Shown here one piece after another: positions 18,010-26,317 of a DNA stretch of 64,000 nt. The DNA lies in NCBI RefSeq assembly GCF_026340565.1, contig NZ_JAPEPB010000001.1, forward strand, positions 5,060,501 through 5,124,500, written 5' to 3'. This DNA comes from Kitasatospora sp. NBC_01287 (GTDB lineage: Bacteria > Actinomycetota > Actinomycetes > Streptomycetales > Streptomycetaceae). The notes beneath the pieces are model-generated. The model was not told where the DNA came from, did no database searches, and saw only the letters and a program-made list of their open reading frames with translations. The position numbers and the translations under genes are program-made. Within the stretch, counting starts at the first letter, position 1. Each line of letters starts with the position of its first letter.

Positions 18010-18351
18010 GTGGACCTGTCCCTGTCGACCCGTACAGTCGGCGACCGCACGGTCGTCGAGGTGGGCGGCGAGATCGATGTGTACACCGCCCCTAAGCTTC
18101 GCGAGCAGCTGGTCGAGCTCGTCAACGACGGCAGCTACCACCTGGTCGTCGACATGGAGGGCGTGGACTTCCTGGACTCGACCGGTCTGGGCGTTCTGGT
18201 GGGCGGCCTGAAGCGGGTCCGCGCGCATGAGGGCTCGCTCCGCCTGGTCTGCACCCAGGAGCGCATCCTCAAGATCTTCCGTATCACCGGTCTGACCAAG
18301 GTGTTCCCGATCCACTCCTCGGTGGACGAGGCCGTCGCCTCGACGGACTGA
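18010..18351 (+). CDS. bldG: Anti-sigma factor antagonist BldG
   Basis: 113 residues, STAS-domain anti-anti-sigma factor. The conserved phosphoacceptor Ser lies at residue 57 in GVDFLDSTGLG, exactly where BldG of S. coelicolor is phosphorylated. BldG is required for aerial hyphae and antibiotic production, acting by binding anti-sigma factors when unphosphorylated. The GTG start has GGAGG 6 nt upstream. The gene is followed, after 435 bp, by the anti-sigma-like partner in the same orientation, as in S. coelicolor, although there the spacing is, as I remember, shorter. Confidence 0.95.
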   Translation: MDLSLSTRTVGDRTVVEVGGEIDVYTAPKLREQLVELVNDGSYHLVVDMEGVDFLDSTGLGVLVGGLKRVRAHEGSLRLVCTQERILKIFRITGLTKVFPIHSSVDEAVASTD

Positions 18352-18786
18352 CCGGCCGACCGGCCGGAGTTCCGGCCCGGCGGCAGGCCGGCCGGACCGA
18401 CTGGTTCGGTCTGCTCGGCCGGTCCGGGACGCTCACCCTGTGTGAGTCGGCTCCGGCCGCCGGCCCGTTCCCTCCGACTGTCGCGGCCGCTCGGTCGCCG
18501 ATGGCCCGTTGACGATGTCCGCTCCATGGCGGCGTGTTGGCAACGGGTTGTCGGCGACAGTCCGGTGACGACAGTCCGGTGACGGCAGTTCGGTGATGAC
18601 AGTCAGGGGACGGCATCTCGGCGGTGGCAGTCCGTCAGGAGGTCTGATTCTTCTGTGCGGTGACGCCCTCAGGGGCGTCGCTGCTGCCTGCGGACGGCGC
18701 GTCAGCCGCGCTCCGAAGGCGATCTGCGCAGGACGAGATCCGAGGTAGTGGTGACGCCGACGCGGCGACAACCCCGAGAGGGAGAG
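18352..18786. other. bldG to anti-sigma gene spacer with GC hairpins and repeats
   Basis: No gene is supported. The first 70 bp hold several CCGGCC-type inverted repeats that could form a terminator after bldG. From 18556 a run of 14-bp repeats follows (separate entry). Confidence 0.5.
18556..18639. repeat. Six degenerate 14-bp tandem repeats (GACAGTCCGGTGAC)
   Basis: Units begin at 18556, 18570, 18584, 18598, 18612 and 18626. The first two are identical; the later ones drift (GGCAGTTCGGTGAT, GACAGTCAGGGGAC and so on). A 14-bp period is not a codon multiple. The repeats sit 150-230 bp before the anti-sigma-like gene. Confidence 0.8.
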
Positions 18787-19197
18787 ATGGCAACCGTCGA
18801 ACTGCGATTCAGCCCCCTTCCCGAGCACGTGCGGACGGCACGGCTGGTGGCGGCGGCGGTGGCCAGACGCGCGGGCGTGGACGAGTCGGTGCTCGACGAG
18901 GTCCGGCTCGCGGTCGGTGAGGCCTGCTCCCGCGCCGTCGGCCTGCACCAGCGCGGCAGCCTGGGTGGCGCGGTGCGGGTGGCTTTGACCGATCAGGAGA
19001 AGCGTTTCGTCATCGAGGTGGGTGACGGTGCCGGGGAGCTCAGCGAGCTGGCCGAGCCGAGTGAGGACGACGGTGCGGACGGCTCCGACGACACCCTCGG
19101 CCTCGCGGTGATCACCGGGCTGGTCGAGGACGTCGAGGTCGGCCGGGACGAGGCCGGCGGGCTGATCCGGATGAGCTGGGCGGTGCAGCCGGCCTGA
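18787..19197 (+). CDS. Anti-sigma factor-like GHKL kinase, BldG partner
   Basis: 136 residues of the HATPase/SpoIIAB-RsbW fold. The N box is EVRLAVGEACSRAVGLH (Glu, with Asn replaced by Arg/Ala at the usual N position), followed by VIEVGDGAGEL (G1-like) and DTLGLAVITGLVEDVEV (G2-like). It is the positional homologue of the gene after bldG in S. coelicolor, whose product binds BldG. Divergence in the N box raises the question of whether it still phosphorylates its partner. ATG 18787 has GAGAGGGAGAG directly upstream. Confidence 0.85.
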   Translation: MATVELRFSPLPEHVRTARLVAAAVARRAGVDESVLDEVRLAVGEACSRAVGLHQRGSLGGAVRVALTDQEKRFVIEVGDGAGELSELAEPSEDDGADGSDDTLGLAVITGLVEDVEVGRDEAGGLIRMSWAVQPA

Positions 19198-19260
19198 TCG
19201 GCGGCAGCGCGGTCCAGCAGTTCACCGAGAGCGTCCATGCATTGGTGCGCCCGCACCCCA

Positions 19261-19293
19261 GCCCGTGCCCCCACACGTACCGTGCGGGGGCAC
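19261..19293 (+). terminator. GC hairpin after anti-sigma gene
   Basis: GTGCCCCC and GGGGGCAC arms with a mismatch-tolerant inner stem (CACG/CGTG), 65-95 nt past the stop codon. Likely terminator of the bldG-side transcription unit. Confidence 0.6.
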
Positions 19294-19370
19294 GCCCGCG
19301 CCCGGGACGGGCGAGGGAGCGGAGGGTGGCGTGCATCAGGTGCCGCCACGAATCAGCCGGGTCTTCCTGT

Positions 19371-19412
19371 GCGTGAAGTGATGTGAAGTGATGTGAAGTG
19401 GCGTCAAGTGAC
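19371..19412. repeat. 10-bp direct repeats GTGAAGTGAT
   Basis: GTGAAGTGAT occurs in immediate tandem about three times and then decays into GGCGTCAAGTGACG. It abuts the large palindrome upstream of hppA; possible regulator binding array. Confidence 0.6.
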
Positions 19413-19426
19413 GCGAGGAAACGAAC

Positions 19427-19483
19427 AAAGAATCATGGGCGGCGCCGAAAACCCCGGGTTTTCGGCGCCGCCCATGATTCTTT
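19427..19483. terminator. Perfect 57-nt palindrome (28-bp stem) followed by T-rich tract
   Basis: Arms 19427-19454 and 19456-19483 are fully complementary around one central base, with AAAG at the left edge and CTTTTCATTCT at the right. It is a very strong intrinsic terminator on the plus strand (and mirror-like on the minus) between the bldG unit and hppA. Confidence 0.85.
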
Positions 19484-19656
19484 TCATTCTCTGCCGCACG
19501 CGGTCTATATCAATCCGTCGATGATTCCTACACTCGCTCGTGGATATCCGTCGGGATATCCGGTCGGGCCGGGGAGTCCGGTCCGGTCGCCTGTGCCACC
19601 AGAGCCACTTGCGCGCCGTACGGACAGGTCGGCGTGCCGGTCGTCGGGGAGGACGC

Positions 19657-22197
19657 ATGGCCGGATTCACGATCATCGCGAGTGCTTCACCCACATCTGA
19701 CGTACTGAAATCCGTCTCAGCAGCACCGGTGCGACCACGAATCTTGGATGTTCTGGCCGATGGGCCGTCAGGTGGCTCGTCGGGCGGCGCCGTGCTCACC
19801 GGTGGCAATCAACTGGTGGTGCTGATCATCGGCCTGGTGGCTCTCGGGGCGCTCGGCGTCGCGGTGCTGCTGGTCCGTCAAGTCCTGGCCGCCGACGCGG
19901 GCACGCCGGTGATGCGGCGGATCGCCGGGGCCGTCCAGGAGGGTGCGAACGCCTACCTGGCCCGCCAGTTCCGCACCCTGAGCGTCTTCGCGGCCGGCGC
20001 GTTCTTCCTGCTGATGCTGCTGCCGGCCGACAACTGGTCGCAGCGCCTGGGCCGCTCGGTCTTCTTCCTGGTCGGCGCCGTCTTCTCGGCGGCCACCGGC
20101 TACCTGGGCATGTGGCTGGCGGTGCGCGCCAACGTCCGGGTGGCCGCGGTGGCCAGGGGCGTGATCGCCGGGCAGGAGCGGCCCGCGCAGCACAAGGCGA
20201 TGCGGATCGCGTTCCGCACCGGCGGCGTGGTCGGCATGTGCACGGTGGGCCTGGGCCTGCTGGGTGCGGCCGTGGTGGTGCTGATCTACCAGGCCAACGC
20301 GCCGCGGGTGCTGGAGGGGTTCGGCTTCGGCGCCGCTCTGCTGGCGATGTTCATGCGGGTCGGTGGCGGCATCTTCACCAAGGCGGCGGACGTCGGCGCC
20401 GACCTGGTCGGCAAGGTCGAGCAGGGCATCCCCGAGGACGACCCGCGCAACGCCGCCACCATCGCCGACAACGTGGGGGACAACGTCGGCGACTGCGCGG
20501 GCATGGCGGCGGACCTCTTCGAGTCCTACGCGGTGACCCTGGTGGCCGCCCTGATCCTGGGCCGGGCGGTCTTCGGCGACACCGGCCTGGTGCTGCCGCT
20601 GATCGTGCCGGCGATCGGCGTGGTCACGGCGGTGCTCGGCATCGTCGCGGTCTCGCCGCGCGAGCGGGACCGCAGCGGGATGGCCGCGATCAACCGGGGC
20701 TTCTTCATCTCCGCCGCCGTCTCGCTGCTGCTGGTGCTGGGCGCGGTCTACCTGGTGCTGCCGTCCAGCTTCGGCGCGCTGCGCCACGTGCCGGACGGCA
20801 TCCGCGGCCACCACGGCGATCCGCGGCTGTTCGCGCTGGCGGCGGTGGTGATCGGGATCGTGCTCGCGGTGCTGATCCAGCAGCTGACCGGCTACTTCAC
20901 CGAGACCAGCCGCCGCCCGGTGCGTGACGTCGGCCGCAGTTCGCTGACCGGTGCGGCGACGGTGGTGCTGTCCGGCGTCTCGCTGGGCCTGGAGTCGGCG
21001 GTGTACTCGGCGGTGCTGATCGGCGCGGCGGTGTACGGGGCCTACCTGCTGGCGGGCGGCTCGATCGTGCTCGCGCTCTTCGCGGTCGCGCTGGCGGGCA
21101 CCGGTCTGCTCACCACGGTCGGTGTGATCGTGGCGATGGACACCTTCGGTCCGGTCTCGGACAACGCGCAGGGCATCGCCGAGATGTCCGGTGAGGTCGA
21201 GGGCGCCGGCGCCCGGGTGCTGACCGAGCTGGACGCGGTGGGCAACACCACCAAGGCGATCACCAAGGGCATCGCGATCGCGACCGCGGTGCTGGCGGCG
21301 ACCGCGCTCTTCGGCTCGTTCACCGACGCGATCAACGACGCCGTCAGCAGTGCGGGCGGCAGCGCGGTGATCGGCAGCCCGGCCGGACTGAGCCTGGACA
21401 TCTCGCAGCCCAACAACTTGGTCGGGCTGCTGCTGGGCGCGGCAGTGGTCTTCCTCTTCTCCGGGCTGGCCATCAACGCGGTCTCCCGCTCGGCCGGCTC
21501 GGTGGTCTACGAGGTGCGGCGGCAGTTCCGCGAGCACCCCGGGATCATGGACGGCACCGAGACACCGGAGTACGGCAAGGTGGTCGACATCTGCACCCGG
21601 GACGCGCTGCACGAACTGGCCACGCCCGGGCTGCTGGCGGTGCTGGCTCCGATCGCGGTGGGATTCGGCCTGGGGGTCGGCTCGCTCGGCGCCTATCTGG
21701 CGGGCGCCATCGGCACGGGCACCCTGATGGCGGTCTTCCTGGCCAACTCCGGCGGGGCCTGGGACAACGCCAAGAAGCTGGTGGAGGACGGCGCGCACGG
21801 CGGCAAGGGCAGCGAGGCGCACGCGGCCACGGTGATCGGCGACACGGTCGGCGATCCGTTCAAGGACACCGCGGGCCCGGCGATCAACCCGCTGCTCAAG
21901 GTGATGAACCTGGTCTCGCTGCTGATCGCGCCCGCCGTGGTGCGGTTCAGCTACGGGGCGCACGCGAGCGCGGGGCTGCGCGGCGCGGTCGCGGCGGTCG
22001 CGGTGCTGGTGGTGGTGGGCGCGGTGTACGTCTCCAAGCGCCGGACGGTGGATGTCGCGGACGCCCCCGATGCCCCGGCCACCCCGGCCACCCCGGACGC
22101 CCCGGACGCCCCGGATGCCGTCGGGGACACGGCGGGCGGGGGCACGGCCGGCGGGGACGTCGTGGGTGGCGAGGCGGTGGCGCCGGCCGGCGGCTGA
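19657..22197 (+). CDS. hppA: Membrane-bound proton-pumping pyrophosphatase
   Basis: 846 residues, about 16 membrane helices. The PPi-binding segment DVGADLVGKVEQGIPEDDPRN and NVGDNVGDCAGMAADLFESY is intact, as is the C-terminal DNAKK and VIGDTVGDPFKDTAGPAINPL. The Lys in GNTTKAITKG is the residue associated with K+-independent H+-PPases. It couples PPi hydrolysis to proton export. ATG 19657 has GGGGAGGA 6 nt upstream; the longer ORF start at 19540 adds only an Arg-rich, non-conserved stretch. The last 55 residues are an Ala/Pro/Asp/Gly-rich tail (APDAPATPAT...), unusual for the family and probably dispensable. Confidence 0.94.
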   Translation: MAGFTIIASASPTSDVLKSVSAAPVRPRILDVLADGPSGGSSGGAVLTGGNQLVVLIIGLVALGALGVAVLLVRQVLAADAGTPVMRRIAGAVQEGANAYLARQFRTLSVFAAGAFFLLMLLPADNWSQRLGRSVFFLVGAVFSAATGYLGMWLAVRANVRVAAVARGVIAGQERPAQHKAMRIAFRTGGVVGMCTVGLGLLGAAVVVLIYQANAPRVLEGFGFGAALLAMFMRVGGGIFTKAADVGADLVGKVEQGIPEDDPRNAATIADNVGDNVGDCAGMAADLFESYAVTLVAALILGRAVFGDTGLVLPLIVPAIGVVTAVLGIVAVSPRERDRSGMAAINRGFFISAAVSLLLVLGAVYLVLPSSFGALRHVPDGIRGHHGDPRLFALAAVVIGIVLAVLIQQLTGYFTETSRRPVRDVGRSSLTGAATVVLSGVSLGLESAVYSAVLIGAAVYGAYLLAGGSIVLALFAVALAGTGLLTTVGVIVAMDTFGPVSDNAQGIAEMSGEVEGAGARVLTELDAVGNTTKAITKGIAIATAVLAATALFGSFTDAINDAVSSAGGSAVIGSPAGLSLDISQPNNLVGLLLGAAVVFLFSGLAINAVSRSAGSVVYEVRRQFREHPGIMDGTETPEYGKVVDICTRDALHELATPGLLAVLAPIAVGFGLGVGSLGAYLAGAIGTGTLMAVFLANSGGAWDNAKKLVEDGAHGGKGSEAHAATVIGDTVGDPFKDTAGPAINPLLKVMNLVSLLIAPAVVRFSYGAHASAGLRGAVAAVAVLVVVGAVYVSKRRTVDVADAPDAPATPATPDAPDAPDAVGDTAGGGTAGGDVVGGEAVAPAGG

Positions 22198-22300
22198 GCG
22201 AAGCGCCGCGCGGGCGCGACGGGCCGGGCCGAGCGCGGTCTTCTCAGGGCCTGGACCGGCCTGGCGGGGGTGCGGGTGCGTGTGGTGGGATCCCAGTTGA

Positions 22301-22326
22301 CAAATTGTTGAGCAGCAAATTGTTGA
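22301..22326. promoter_or_regulatory. Direct repeat CAAATTGTTGA x2 in an AT-rich promoter
   Basis: Two identical 11-mers start at 22301 and 22316 (15-bp spacing), overlapping a TTGACA hexamer at 22297-22302. It stands out against the GC-rich surroundings. A good ribosome site (GAGGGAG) and ATG 22345 follow, so it is probably a regulated promoter. Confidence 0.55.
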
Positions 22327-22344
22327 ACTGGTGAGGGAGTCCTC

Positions 22345-22557
22345 ATGCGCATCCGCATCCTCTGGCCGGCCGGTCAGGCCACCGCGACCCTGCGAGCGGG
22401 CCCGAGGTGGACGGGCCTTGAGGCGCGTGGAACCGCGACGGCCGCCCCGACCGTCCCCGTTCCGGTGTCGGGTAGGTTCACCCGGGACGGTTCGGGACTG
22501 GACGGAAGGGCTCCCAGGTGGACGAGCGAGTGCGGACGGACGAACGGTCCGGGGTGA
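22345..22557 (+). pseudogene. Possible remnant of a cyclophilin-like-fold (DUF3830-type) gene
   Basis: The first 16 residues, MRIRILWPAGQATATL, resemble the start of the small cyclophilin-like-fold proteins of streptomycetes (MxIRxxWPxGxxTATL as I remember). After that the reading becomes low complexity and the frame runs 40 bp into the lipoprotein gene. With a good ribosome site and promoter-like repeats upstream, it reads as a truncated gene whose front end survived. Weak evidence; it could be a real small ORF. Confidence 0.35.
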
Positions 22558-23381
22558 CCGGAGCGAGCGGGGGCCGGCCGGTTCCGGCGCGCGGATCGGC
22601 CCGCCGTCTGCTCACCCTGCCGCTGCTCGGAGCGCTGCTCGCCACCGGTGCGGCCGCCTGCTCCACCGACAACAGCGCGGCGCTGGGCAACTGGGCCAAG
22701 CAGGTCTGCGACGGGCTGCGCGCCCCGGTGACCCAGTCGCAGGACGCCATGAAGGACACCGGCCTGGTCAAGGACGGCGAGGCGCCGGCCGATCTGCAGA
22801 AGCGCCTGGCCACCGACCTCGGCAACCTCGGGACCGCCAACCAGTCGATCGCCGATGCGATCGACAAGGCGGGCGCACCCAAGGTCGACAACGGCGCCGG
22901 ACTGCAGAAGGACGCGGTGAACGAGCTGCGGCAGGCGGCGCAGGGCTACCAGGACGTCCAGAAGAAGCTGACCGCGCTGCCCACGGATGATCAGGCGAAG
23001 TTCGCCGACGGCCTGAAGAGCATCGGCGACCAGGTGCAGCAGCTGTCCACACTCTCCACCGGCGCGCTGGGCAAGGTGCAGACCGGCGACCTCGGAACGG
23101 CGATCGCCAAGCAGCCCGGCTGCAAGAGCCAGGACGCAGGCCCGGCCGCGGGCGCCTCGGGGAGTCCCGGCGCCTCGGGCAGTGCGAACCCGGCCGGCAG
23201 CCCGGCCGCCGGCGCGTCCCCTTCTGCCGGCGCGTCCGGCAGCCCGTCGGGCAGTGCCTCCGCCGCCCCATCCAGTGCCCCGTCCAACGCCCCCTCCGCT
23301 CCCCCTTCCACCGGCCAGTCCGCCGCCCCGTCGGGCAGTGGGTCGGGCAGCCCGGCGGCGGCCGGCGCCTCGCCCGGCTAG
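22518..23381 (+). CDS. Secreted lipoprotein with Ser/Ala/Pro-rich tail
   Basis: 287 residues. An n-region with two Arg, the hydrophobic stretch LLTLPLLGALLATGAAAC and the lipobox TGAAAC give a lipid-modified Cys near residue 48. The mature 140-residue domain is helical (ALGNWAKQVCDGLRAPVTQSQDAM, then DVQKKLTALPTDDQAKFADGL) with a second Cys near its end. The last 80 residues are a Gly/Ser/Ala/Pro linker. Function unknown; it is the positional homologue of a small lipoprotein gene between the pyrophosphatase and the methyltransferase in other streptomycetes. GTG start. Confidence 0.8.
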   Translation: MDERVRTDERSGVTGASGGRPVPARGSARRLLTLPLLGALLATGAAACSTDNSAALGNWAKQVCDGLRAPVTQSQDAMKDTGLVKDGEAPADLQKRLATDLGNLGTANQSIADAIDKAGAPKVDNGAGLQKDAVNELRQAAQGYQDVQKKLTALPTDDQAKFADGLKSIGDQVQQLSTLSTGALGKVQTGDLGTAIAKQPGCKSQDAGPAAGASGSPGASGSANPAGSPAAGASPSAGASGSPSGSASAAPSSAPSNAPSAPPSTGQSAAPSGSGSGSPAAAGASPG

Positions 23382-23429
23382 CAGCGCGCCCCGGTCGGTC
23401 GGGCCGCCCGCGGGCGGGACAATGGCGGG

Positions 23430-24971
23430 GTGACCAAGCTCCCCACTCCCGACCCCGCCCGCCTCGCCCGCCTGCGCGAGGCGCTGCTCGCCGCCTCCTA
23501 CACCGCGGACGGCTGCCTCGACCTGCTGGGCCCCACGGGCTACGCCGCGCTGGCCCGCAGCGAGGCGGTGCCCGCGCTGCGCGCCACCCGGGGCGGGACG
23601 CCGCTGGAGATCCTGGTCCGGCTCTTCCTGCTCCAGCAGCCGGTCCCGTACCCGGCCGCGGCCGCCGCCCTGCCGGTCGAGGAGTGCCTGGCGGACGGCT
23701 GGCTGGAGCGCTCCGCCGATGACGCCGCCCAGGTGCGCGCCACCGTCGACGTGCGTCCGTACGCCAACGAGGTGGCCGGGCTGGAGAGCTCGGACGCCTG
23801 GGTGGTCTCGGACCTCGGCTGCGCGGTCGGCGGCGCGGGCGGCATCGGCGCGAGCGGCAGCGCCGCCGGGGTGCCCCGCGGCGAGCTGGTGCTCGGCGTC
23901 GGCGGCGCCTCCACCACGCTGGCCGGGCTGGCCGTGCGCCGCCCGGTGCGGTCCGCCCTCGACCTGGGTGCCGGCTCCGGCGTGCAGGCGCTGCACGCCG
24001 CCCGGCACGCCCAGCGGGTGACCGCGACCGACCTCAACCCCCGGGCGCTGGCCTTCTCCCGGCTCACCCTGGCGCTCTCCGGCTTCAGCAGCACCGAGAC
24101 CGCCGAGGGCAGCCTCTTCGAGCCGGTCGGCGAGCGCCGCTTCGACCTGATCGTCTCCAACCCGCCGTTCGTGATCTCGCCCGGCTCCCGCTTCGTCTAC
24201 CGGGACGGCGGGATGGCCGGCGACGAGCTGTGCCGCTCGCTGGTCCGGGGCGCCGCCGCGCACCTGGAGCCCGGCGGCTACTGCCAGCTGCTGGCCAACT
24301 GGCAGCACGTCAAGGGCGAGGACTGGCACGAGCGGCTGGCCGGCTGGGTGGCCGGCACCGGCCTGGACGCCTGGGTGGTGCAGCGCGAGGTCCAGGACGT
24401 GGCGCAGTACGCCGAGCTCTGGCTGCGCGACGGCGGTGACCACCTGGCGCCGCGGGCCGCCTACGAGGCCCGCTACAACGAGTGGCTGGACGCCTTCGAG
24501 GCGGCGCGGGTGGAGGGGATCGGTTTCGGCTGGATCACCCTGCGGGCGGCGGGCGCCGAGCGGCCCGCCGTGCGGATCGAGGAGTGGCCGCACCCGGTCG
24601 AGCAGCCGCTCGGCCCGCACATCGAGGACTGGTTCGCCCGCCAGGACTTCCTGCGCGGCCACGACGACGCCGCGCTGCTCGCCGCCCGCTACCAGCTGGC
24701 CGACGAGGTGGTGCAGGAGCAGGTCGGTGCCCCGGGCGCCGAGGACCCGGAGCACGTGGTGCTGCGGAACGCCCGGGGCATGCGCCGGGCCACCAAGGTG
24801 GACACGGTGGGTGCTGGTTTCGCCGGCGTCTGCGACGGCACCCTGACGGCCGGCGAGATCCTCGACGCGATCGCGCACCTGCTCGGCGAGGACCCGCGGC
24901 AGCTGCGTGAGCGGGCCCCGGACTCGCTGCGGCTGCTGGTCGAGCAGGGGTTCGTCGAGCCCGCCGCCTAG
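23430..24971 (+). CDS. Class I SAM-dependent methyltransferase (RsmC/HemK-like core)
   Basis: 513 residues. An N-terminal winged-helix-like domain (residues 1-110) precedes a Rossmann methyltransferase: motif I SALDLGAGSGVQAL, post-I TATDLNPRAL, motif IV IVSNPPFVISP (NPPF, typical of N-methyltransferases acting on bases or glutamine), then a C-terminal helical domain of about 190 residues. The target could be rRNA or protein glutamine; sequence does not decide. GTG 23430 has no Shine-Dalgarno but a GACAAT element about 11 nt upstream, so a leaderless transcript is likely. Confidence 0.85.
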   Translation: MTKLPTPDPARLARLREALLAASYTADGCLDLLGPTGYAALARSEAVPALRATRGGTPLEILVRLFLLQQPVPYPAAAAALPVEECLADGWLERSADDAAQVRATVDVRPYANEVAGLESSDAWVVSDLGCAVGGAGGIGASGSAAGVPRGELVLGVGGASTTLAGLAVRRPVRSALDLGAGSGVQALHAARHAQRVTATDLNPRALAFSRLTLALSGFSSTETAEGSLFEPVGERRFDLIVSNPPFVISPGSRFVYRDGGMAGDELCRSLVRGAAAHLEPGGYCQLLANWQHVKGEDWHERLAGWVAGTGLDAWVVQREVQDVAQYAELWLRDGGDHLAPRAAYEARYNEWLDAFEAARVEGIGFGWITLRAAGAERPAVRIEEWPHPVEQPLGPHIEDWFARQDFLRGHDDAALLAARYQLADEVVQEQVGAPGAEDPEHVVLRNARGMRRATKVDTVGAGFAGVCDGTLTAGEILDAIAHLLGEDPRQLRERAPDSLRLLVEQGFVEPAA

Positions 24972-25006
24972 CCCGCCGCCCGCCTTCCAGGAGTCCTGAC
25001 ACTCAG

Positions 25007-25342
25007 TCAGTTCAACTGGCTGCCAACGGTGGTGGAGCCAGCTGGTGTCGGCGCTCCCGGTCCGCCCGCGCGCGGCGGCGGCGCACGCGCGCCAGCGGCA
25101 CCGGCGCGGCCGTACGCTCGTGCGAGCAGTGGCCCCGGCGCCTCGGCGGGCCCGACGGGGCGACCGGCCGAGGTGGTCTCCCGGTCGGTCGACCTGGCCG
25201 CGGCATCGTCACTGAAGGTGAAGGCCGTGGGGCCGGCGTAGCTGCCGAGGCGGTCGGTGTCGATGCCCACGGCGGGCACCTGCCCGGCCGGTCCGCCGGG
25301 TGCGGCCCCGCGGGCGCGGTTCACTGATCCGTGACCTGTCAT
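25007..25342 (-). CDS. Hypothetical 111-residue protein
   Basis: Reads MTGHGSVNRARG, then VGIDTDRLGSYAGPTAFTFSDD, then an Ala/Gly/Pro-rich tail. ATG 25342 has GGGGGA 3-8 nt upstream. The middle looks protein-like and the opposite strand has no better candidate in this 465-bp gap. No recognised domain or membrane segment. It could be a chance frame in GC-rich DNA. Confidence 0.4.
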   Translation of the reverse strand: MTGHGSVNRARGAAPGGPAGQVPAVGIDTDRLGSYAGPTAFTFSDDAAARSTDRETTSAGRPVGPAEAPGPLLARAYGRAGAAGARAPPPRAGGPGAPTPAGSTTVGSQLN

Positions 25343-25436
25343 TTCCCCCGGGTTCGACGGTTGTCGGTGTCCGGTTGGCCCCCGCCTGCCACGTTCCGGA
25401 GCGGAAGATCTTCGGTGAGCGGGGCAGGGGGCGCAG

Positions 25437-25955
25437 GTGGAGATGCCGACGGCGGTGGCGGGGGGCGTGCTCGCGTTCTTCGGAGGCGCACTGTTGTTCT
25501 GGTGCGCGGCCGAGCTGCGCCTTCGCCACCGGCTGCGCCGGCACGGCATCCCGGTGACCGCCCTGGTGGTCCCCGACCCGGCCGCGGTCGACGCGCTGGA
25601 CCCGGCCCCGCTGCTCGCCTACGCCACGCTGCCCACCGTCGGCCGGCCGGCGCTCGCCAGGGCACAGGCCATGGCACAGGCCAGGGCGGAGGCCAGCGAG
25701 GACGCCGCCGTGGGCCGCGCCGAGTCGCTCCCGGTGTTCGCCCGCCCGCGCGGCCGCACTCCGCTGCGCCGCCCCGCCCTGCTGGTGCCCGGCAGCGAGG
25801 TGCGGGTCTCCTACGACCCGGTCCGCCCGGCCACCGTGGTGCTGACCGGCAAGGGCATCGCCGCCTCACTGCCACTTGACGTGTTCTGGACCCTGCTGGG
25901 TACCAGCGCGCTGGCCGGCGGCCTGAGCCTGCTGAGCCTGGCCGTGCTGCGCTGA
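25437..25955 (+). CDS. DUF3592-like membrane protein
   Basis: 172 residues, two membrane helices: residues 3-24 (PTAVAGGVLAFFGGALLFWCAA) and 147-170 (DVFWTLLGTSALAGGLSLLSLAVLR), with a soluble beta domain between them containing PGSEVRVSYDPVRPATVVL, the signature of DUF3592-type proteins. Topology places that domain outside or inside as one unit. Function unknown. GTG at 25437; ATG at 25443 is an alternative (GTG GAG ATG). Confidence 0.75.
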   Translation: MEMPTAVAGGVLAFFGGALLFWCAAELRLRHRLRRHGIPVTALVVPDPAAVDALDPAPLLAYATLPTVGRPALARAQAMAQARAEASEDAAVGRAESLPVFARPRGRTPLRRPALLVPGSEVRVSYDPVRPATVVLTGKGIAASLPLDVFWTLLGTSALAGGLSLLSLAVLR

Positions 25956-26317
25956 GCCGCTTTCCCGCGACCCCTTCCCGCCACCCCCGCGAGCCCCTGG
26001 CCAGCCCCGATGGCCCGCGACGCGGACCCCTCGCCGTGGATAACCACGAGGCGGGAACGTCCGTCATCGGGTTACCGTTCGAGTGGCGTCGGTCGGCCTT
26101 GCCGGTGAAAAACCTGGATCAGTCCGTTTGACAAGGGTGGCCAGGGTACGGTCACACTCCGCTGGTGGGGTCGTCGCGATGCGGCAGCCCCAGGCGGTGG
26201 TGTGCCGGGCGGCGAGAGCCCGCGCTGCCCTCGGCGGCCGGTCGTACGAACGATCGGTGGCCTCTGGGGCCGGCCGTCGGCCAGCGCACAGGAAACGACC
26301 GGGAGAGAAGAGCGAAG
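25956..26317. promoter_or_regulatory. topA upstream region
   Basis: 362 bp without a gene. A TTGACA hexamer near 26129 is followed by TACGGT only 13 bp later, shorter than a standard spacer. topA promoters of streptomycetes respond to DNA supercoiling, and an abnormal spacer is one way to achieve that; this is inference. GTGGATAACCAC near 26036 is a small palindrome. Confidence 0.4.

Noticed and set aside
18352..18560. Possible CRISPR array suggested by repeats after bldG
   Set aside because: Repeats are 14 bp, contiguous with no spacers, and degenerate.
19768..21963. 731-codon minus-strand ORF opposite hppA
   Set aside because: His/Arg/Gln-rich antisense shadow of a well-conserved pump.
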